Shown one piece after another: positions 58,797-64,000 of a DNA stretch of 64,000 bases. Source of the DNA: Blastococcus sp. TML/M2B (GTDB lineage Bacteria; Actinomycetota; Actinomycetes; Mycobacteriales; Geodermatophilaceae); assembly GCF_016612865.1 (NCBI RefSeq), contig NZ_JAENZZ010000002.1, forward strand, positions 992,001-1,056,000, written 5' to 3'. The notes beneath the pieces are model-generated. The model saw only the letters and a list, made by a program, of their open reading frames with translations, had not been told where the DNA came from and ran no database searches. Positions within the stretch are counted from its first letter, which is position 1; the number at the start of each line of letters is the position of its first letter. A program made the translations under genes and the position numbers.

Positions 58797-59213
58797 GTGG
58801 AGCCGCTGCGGGTGCTCGTCGCCGTGGGTGGCGGCCTGGTGCTGCTCTGGCTCCTGCTGCTGCTCCTGCTGTGGCGCTCCCGCACCCTGGCGCCGCGCGA
58901 GGCGCTGCGTCTGCTCCCCGACCTGGTCCGCCTGGTCCGCCGGCTGGCCGCGGACGGCTCGCTCCCCCGCGGGGTCCGCGTCCGGCTGTGGCTGCTGCTC
59001 GGGTACCTGCTCTCGCCGATCGACCTGGTCCCCGACGTCGTCCCCGTCCTCGGCTACGCCGACGACGTCGTCGTCGTGGCGTGGGCGCTGCGCGCGGTGG
59101 TCCGCCGCGCCGGGGACGACGCGCTGGCCCGCCACTGGGCCGGGAGTCCTGCGGGGCTCGCGCTGGTCAGACGGCTGGCCGGGCTGCCGGCAGCGGGTGC
59201 ACCGCGCGGCTGA
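58797..59213 (+). CDS. DUF1232 (YkvA-like) membrane protein
   Basis: 138 aa. One N-terminal TM helix ('[18 protein letters not shown]'), then the DUF1232 core '[20 protein letters not shown]' and '[16 protein letters not shown]', a hydrophobic hairpin. Function unknown. It is divergent from thyX (40-base gap). Its end overlaps the convergent glycosylase gene by 47 bases. Confidence 0.85.
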   Translation: MEPLRVLVAVGGGLVLLWLLLLLLLWRSRTLAPREALRLLPDLVRLVRRLAADGSLPRGVRVRLWLLLGYLLSPIDLVPDVVPVLGYADDVVVVAWALRAVVRRAGDDALARHWAGSPAGLALVRRLAGLPAAGAPRG

Positions 59214-60399
59214 GCTCCGCGGCCAGGTCCCCGCGCTCGACCACCTCCACGGCCTCGAGCTCGAGCCAGTCGGCCAGGAGCCGCAGCTCCGCGGCCAGTT
59301 CGCGCGCCACCTCGACCGGGTCGACGCCGTCCTCGGCGTGCGCGGCCTGCACGCGCAGCACCGCGGCCCGCCGGTCGGCCTTGAGGTCGACCCGGGCGAC
59401 CAGCCGGTCGCCGAGCAGGAAGGGCAGCACGTAGTAGCCGTGCACCCGCTTGGGCGCCGGGGTGTAGATCTCCAGCCGGTAGCGGAAGCCGAAGATGCGC
59501 TCCACCCGCGGTCGCTCCCAGACCAGGGAGTCGAAGGGGCTCAGCAGCGCCCGCGCCCGGATCCAGCGCGGCCGCCGCGCCGCCGGGTCCAGCCACGCCG
59601 GCCGCCCCCACCCGGCCACCTCGACCGGCAGCAGCTCGCCGGCGTCGGCGAGCTCCGCGATCGCGGTGCGCGCGTCCGCCGGGGAGAGCCGGAAGTAGTC
59701 GCGCAGGTCGGTCTCGGTCGCGACGCCGAGCGCACGGGCGGCGGTGCGCACCAGCACGCGGACGGCGTCGGCCCGCTCGGGCACCGGCTGGGCGAGCACG
59801 GCGGCGGGGATCACGCGTTCGGTGAGGTCGTAGACGCGCTCGAACCCGGCGGTGCGCCCGCGCGTGGTGAGGACCCCGGTGAAGAACAGGTACTCCAGGG
59901 CTGCCTTGCCCTCGTGCCAGTTCCACATGCTGCCCGGGCGGTCGGGGCGGGTCTCGCCGAGCTCGGCCGCGCGCAGCGGCCCGTCCCGGCGGATCCGCTC
60001 GACCAGGGCGGACAGGTACTCGGGGCGCTCGCGGGCGACCCGCGTCATGGAGCCCCACGCCTGCGAGTCGGCGGCCGCCATGCGCCAGCGCAGGTAGGGG
60101 TGCAGCCGCACCGGCAGGAAGGACGCCTCGTGCGCCCAGTACTCGAACACCGTGCCGCGGCCGGCGGTGAACGCGTCCAGCGCGGCCCGCGGATAAGGAC
60201 CGAGCCGGCTGAAGAAGGGCAGGTAGTGCGAGCGCGACAGCACGTTGACCGAGTCGATCTGCACCACGGCCAGCCGCTCCGCCGTCGCCCGCAGCTGACG
60301 GGTGCCCACGGGCGTGGCCGGGCGCGGCACCGCGAAGCCCTGGGCGGCGAGCGCGATGCGCCGGGCCAGCGGGGCCGGGAGGTGCTCGGGGCCGGTCAC
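59167..60399 (-). CDS. YcaQ/AlkX-like winged-helix DNA glycosylase
   Basis: 410 aa. The HTH_42 family. 'RLAVVQIDSVNVLSRSHYLP' includes the QxD motif (Gln-Ile-Asp) that is catalytic in E. coli YcaQ, a glycosylase opening DNA interstrand cross-links. Later 'EYWAHEASFLPVRLHPYLRW', 'LLSPFDSLVWERPRVERIFG' and 'YYVLPFLLGDRLVARVDLK' are typical. GTG 60399. A repair function is likely. Confidence 0.85.
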   Translation of the reverse strand: MTGPEHLPAPLARRIALAAQGFAVPRPATPVGTRQLRATAERLAVVQIDSVNVLSRSHYLPFFSRLGPYPRAALDAFTAGRGTVFEYWAHEASFLPVRLHPYLRWRMAAADSQAWGSMTRVARERPEYLSALVERIRRDGPLRAAELGETRPDRPGSMWNWHEGKAALEYLFFTGVLTTRGRTAGFERVYDLTERVIPAAVLAQPVPERADAVRVLVRTAARALGVATETDLRDYFRLSPADARTAIAELADAGELLPVEVAGWGRPAWLDPAARRPRWIRARALLSPFDSLVWERPRVERIFGFRYRLEIYTPAPKRVHGYYVLPFLLGDRLVARVDLKADRRAAVLRVQAAHAEDGVDPVEVARELAAELRLLADWLELEAVEVVERGDLAAELSRAVHPLPAARPAV

Positions 60400-60449
60400 G
60401 GAGCAGATCCTGCCGTCAGCCACCGACAGCCCGCGCCCCTGGGGCTGCC

Positions 60450-60455
60450 TAGGCT
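60450..60455 (+). promoter_or_regulatory. -10 element of a probable leaderless promoter (GNAT gene)
   Basis: TAGGCT ends seven bases before GTG 60463 with no ribosome site. Confidence 0.45.
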
Positions 60456-60462
60456 CGCGGGC

Positions 60463-61068
60463 GTGACCCTGCCGCCGTTCCCCCGACTGACCGGCACCGC
60501 CGACGTGCAGGTCCGTCCCGCGCGGCCGGCGGAGGCGGCCGACATCGCCCGCGTGCAGGCGCTCGCCTGGCGGACGGCCTACCGGACGCTGCTGCCTCCC
60601 GAGGTGCTGGACACCTGGGACGAGGACTCCGCGGCGCAGTCCTGGCGGGCCGCCGTCGCGTCCCCGCCGACGCCCGGGCACCTCGTGCTGGTGGCGCTCG
60701 AGGGCGAGACGGTGGTGGGGTTCGCCGCCGTCGCGCCCGCCGAGCTGGACGAGGACGAGGACGAGCAGCGGTCGCACGCCGGTCCGCTGTCTGAGATCTC
60801 GACCCTCCTGGTGGAGCCGCGCTGGGGGCGACGGGGCCACGGCAGCCGGCTGCTCGCTGCCGTCGTCGACCTGGCCCGGGCACAGGGGGTGGCCGAGCTG
60901 CGCACCTGGCTGCCCGAGCAGGACCGGACCTCGGCGTCCTTCCTCGAGTCCGCCGGCTGGGCACCCGACGGCTGGGCACGGACGCTGGACACCGGGGCTG
61001 CGCCGTTGCGGGAGCTCCGCTGGCACGCACTGCTGGACGACGACCTCGACGAAGGAGACCGCAGGTGA
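60463..61068 (+). CDS. GNAT-family N-acetyltransferase
   Basis: 201 aa. 'ISTLLVEPRWGRRGHGSRLL' is the acetyl-CoA loop and 'SASFLESAGWAPDGWARTLD' the C-terminal signature. Divergent from the glycosylase gene. Its stop overlaps the DUF2461 start (GTGA). Confidence 0.87.
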   Translation: MTLPPFPRLTGTADVQVRPARPAEAADIARVQALAWRTAYRTLLPPEVLDTWDEDSAAQSWRAAVASPPTPGHLVLVALEGETVVGFAAVAPAELDEDEDEQRSHAGPLSEISTLLVEPRWGRRGHGSRLLAAVVDLARAQGVAELRTWLPEQDRTSASFLESAGWAPDGWARTLDTGAAPLRELRWHALLDDDLDEGDRR

Positions 61069-61724
61069 GCTTCGCAGGCTTCCCCGACGAGGGGCTGGTG
61101 TTCTACGAGGGCCTCGAGGCGGACAACAGCAAGACCTTCTGGACGGCGCACAAGGCGGAGTACGACACCTTCGTCCGCGCACCCGTGCTGGCCCTGCTCG
61201 AGGAGCTCAGCGCCGAGTTCGGGACCGCGAAGGTGTTCCGCCCCTACCGGGACGTCCGGTTCAGCCACGACAAGACGCCGTACAAGACGCACCAGGGGGC
61301 AGTCGTGACGCCCGAGGGACGCGGCGCCGGCTCCTGGTACGTGCAGATCTCCGCCGACGGCCTGCTGGTGTCCGGGGGGAGCTGGCGGCTGGAGAGCGAC
61401 CAGGTGGCCCGCTACCGCCGAGCCGTCGCCGACCCGGTGCAGGGCCCGCTGCTGGAGGCGGAGGTCGAGCGACTGCGCGCCGCCGGCTGGGCGATCGAGG
61501 GCGACCGGCTGGTCCGCGTGCCCGCCGGCTACTCGGCCGACGACGAGCGGATCGAGCTGCTCAAGCACAAGGCGCTGCACGCCACGCGGAACTGGACGCC
61601 GACCGACTGGCTGCACACCCCGGCCGCCCTGGACCGCGTGCGCGACGCGTGGCGCGACCTGGCGACCCTCAACGCGTGGCTCGCCGACAACGTCGGCGCC
61701 ACCACGAAGGAACCCCGCCGCTGA
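61065..61724 (+). CDS. DUF2461 family protein
   Basis: 219 aa. 'GLEADNSKTFWTAHKAEYD', 'VFRPYRDVRFSHDKTPYKTH' and 'WYVQISADGLLVSGGSW' match the DUF2461 (TIGR02453) family; function unknown. Coupled to the preceding acetyltransferase. Confidence 0.9.
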   Translation: MSFAGFPDEGLVFYEGLEADNSKTFWTAHKAEYDTFVRAPVLALLEELSAEFGTAKVFRPYRDVRFSHDKTPYKTHQGAVVTPEGRGAGSWYVQISADGLLVSGGSWRLESDQVARYRRAVADPVQGPLLEAEVERLRAAGWAIEGDRLVRVPAGYSADDERIELLKHKALHATRNWTPTDWLHTPAALDRVRDAWRDLATLNAWLADNVGATTKEPRR

Positions 61725-61853
61725 CCTACCCCTACAGAAGCCGGCTGCCGGTCCGCGGAGAGGCGGCCCGCTTCTCCGCGGAAAGCCAGGGCTTCGTTTC
61801 CGCAGTACACACGTCTGCTCCTCCCGGGACGAGCGGCGTTTCTCGGGGACGCC

Positions 61854-61889
61854 GAAAGGGGCCCCAGCGCGGATGCTGGGGCCCCTTCG
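61854..61889. terminator. Terminator of the rRNA operon (minus strand)
   Basis: The 14-base stem AAGGGGCCCCAGC with its complement closes on GCGGAT, just past the 5S 3' end and convergent with DUF2461. Between 61725 and 61853 I see nothing else. Confidence 0.8.
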
Positions 61890-61901
61890 GGAATGGTTGT
61901 C

Positions 61902-62016
61902 CGGCGGCGTCCTACTCTCCCACCCCGTCTCCAGGGCAGTACCATCGGCGCTGAGAGGCTTAGCTTCCGGGTTCGGAATGTTGCCGGGCGTTTCCCTCTC
62001 GCCATGGCCGCCGTAA
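61902..62016 (-). rRNA. rrf: 5S ribosomal RNA
   Basis: On the minus strand the sequence begins TTACGGCGGCCATGGCGAG and ends near ...AGGACGCCGCCGG, with the conserved CCCGGCAACATTCCGAACCC loop region. Ends are approximate by a few bases. Confidence 0.93.
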
Positions 62017-62128
62017 CTCTGTGAACTTGAACCATCGTCTGGTTCGTGCGTTCAGAACCGCACAGTGGACGCGAAGCACTCTTCGTCAGTTGACACTTGA
62101 TCTGGCACGACAGCCCGAGTGGGTGTGT
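62017..62128. other. 23S-5S intergenic spacer
   Basis: About 110 bases; no tRNA is seen in it. Confidence 0.7.

Positions 62129-64000
<1,872 letters not shown>

Noticed and set aside
61725-61853. Possible gene between DUF2461 and the rRNA terminator
   Set aside because: Only short frames without start signals; treated as intergenic.

Overview
The window comes from a very GC-rich actinobacterium. The evidence is GC-biased third codon positions, frequent GTG starts, GTGA/ATGA gene overlaps, LexA boxes of the CGAAC-N4-GTTCG type, and the gene neighbourhood lexA / LysM / nrdR / hflX / dapF / miaA / miaB / recA-recX / pspA / clgR / pgsA / ftsK / rnj / dapA / dfrA-thyA / thyX, which is shared with Mycobacterium and relatives. 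Geodermatophilaceae or a close relative is my guess; nothing in the window fixes the genus.

Layout. (1) Bases 1-10105 are a defence-type accessory block. On the minus strand lies a type III restriction-modification pair (res, cut by the window start, and mod). Divergent from it on the plus strand is a three-gene cassette (sigma-like protein, PemK-like/HTH protein, ImmA/IrrE-like metallopeptidase), then a tightly coupled CBASS-like operon (CD-NTase, stand-alone E2-like protein, single-TM protein), then a HEPN/zinc-ribbon protein. The block ends in a large hairpin and an 80-bp repeat element with 9-bp inverted ends, directly before the core gene nrdJ. (2) 10.1-25.9 kb is DNA metabolism, SOS and tRNA modification: nrdJ and nrdR with tandem NrdR boxes, lexA and a LysM protein sharing an SOS-boxed intergenic region, hflX, dapF-miaA, a DUF349 protein and miaB. 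(3) 26-33 kb holds a gluABCD-type amino-acid ABC transporter, a PAP2-like membrane protein and ctaD. (4) 33-43 kb holds recX-recA with an SOS box, a DUF3046 protein, an MFS transporter, the helicase Lhr and Nei2. (5) 42.7-51.5 kb holds pspA, a PfkB kinase, clgR, pncC, pgsA, rimO and ftsK. (6) 51.5-61.7 kb holds a prolyl-oligopeptidase-type peptidase, rnj, dapA, dfrA-thyA, thyX and small genes. (7) 61.85 kb to the end is the 3' part of an rRNA operon on the minus strand (5S and partial 23S).

The genes form coherent functional groups. Deoxynucleotide supply (NrdJ/NrdR, ThyA/DfrA/ThyX) sits near SOS and repair functions (LexA, RecA/RecX, Lhr, Nei2, a YcaQ-like glycosylase), envelope-stress functions (PspA/ClgR) and tRNA/ribosome maturation (MiaA, MiaB, RimO, RNase J).

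An important data caveat: twelve reading-frame breaks, several in genes expected to be essential (ftsK, nrdJ, dfrA-linked thyA), all fall 8-21 bases past a multiple of 500 in window coordinates, and the offset drifts upward along the window. I read these as consensus errors on a 500-bp grid, not as pseudogenes, and annotate the affected genes as intact CDSs spanning the break. One further break (about 14.3 kb) does not fit the grid. The most interesting biology is the E2-only CBASS operon with a possibly unusual effector, flanked by an uncharacterised regulator-protease cassette and a HEPN protein.
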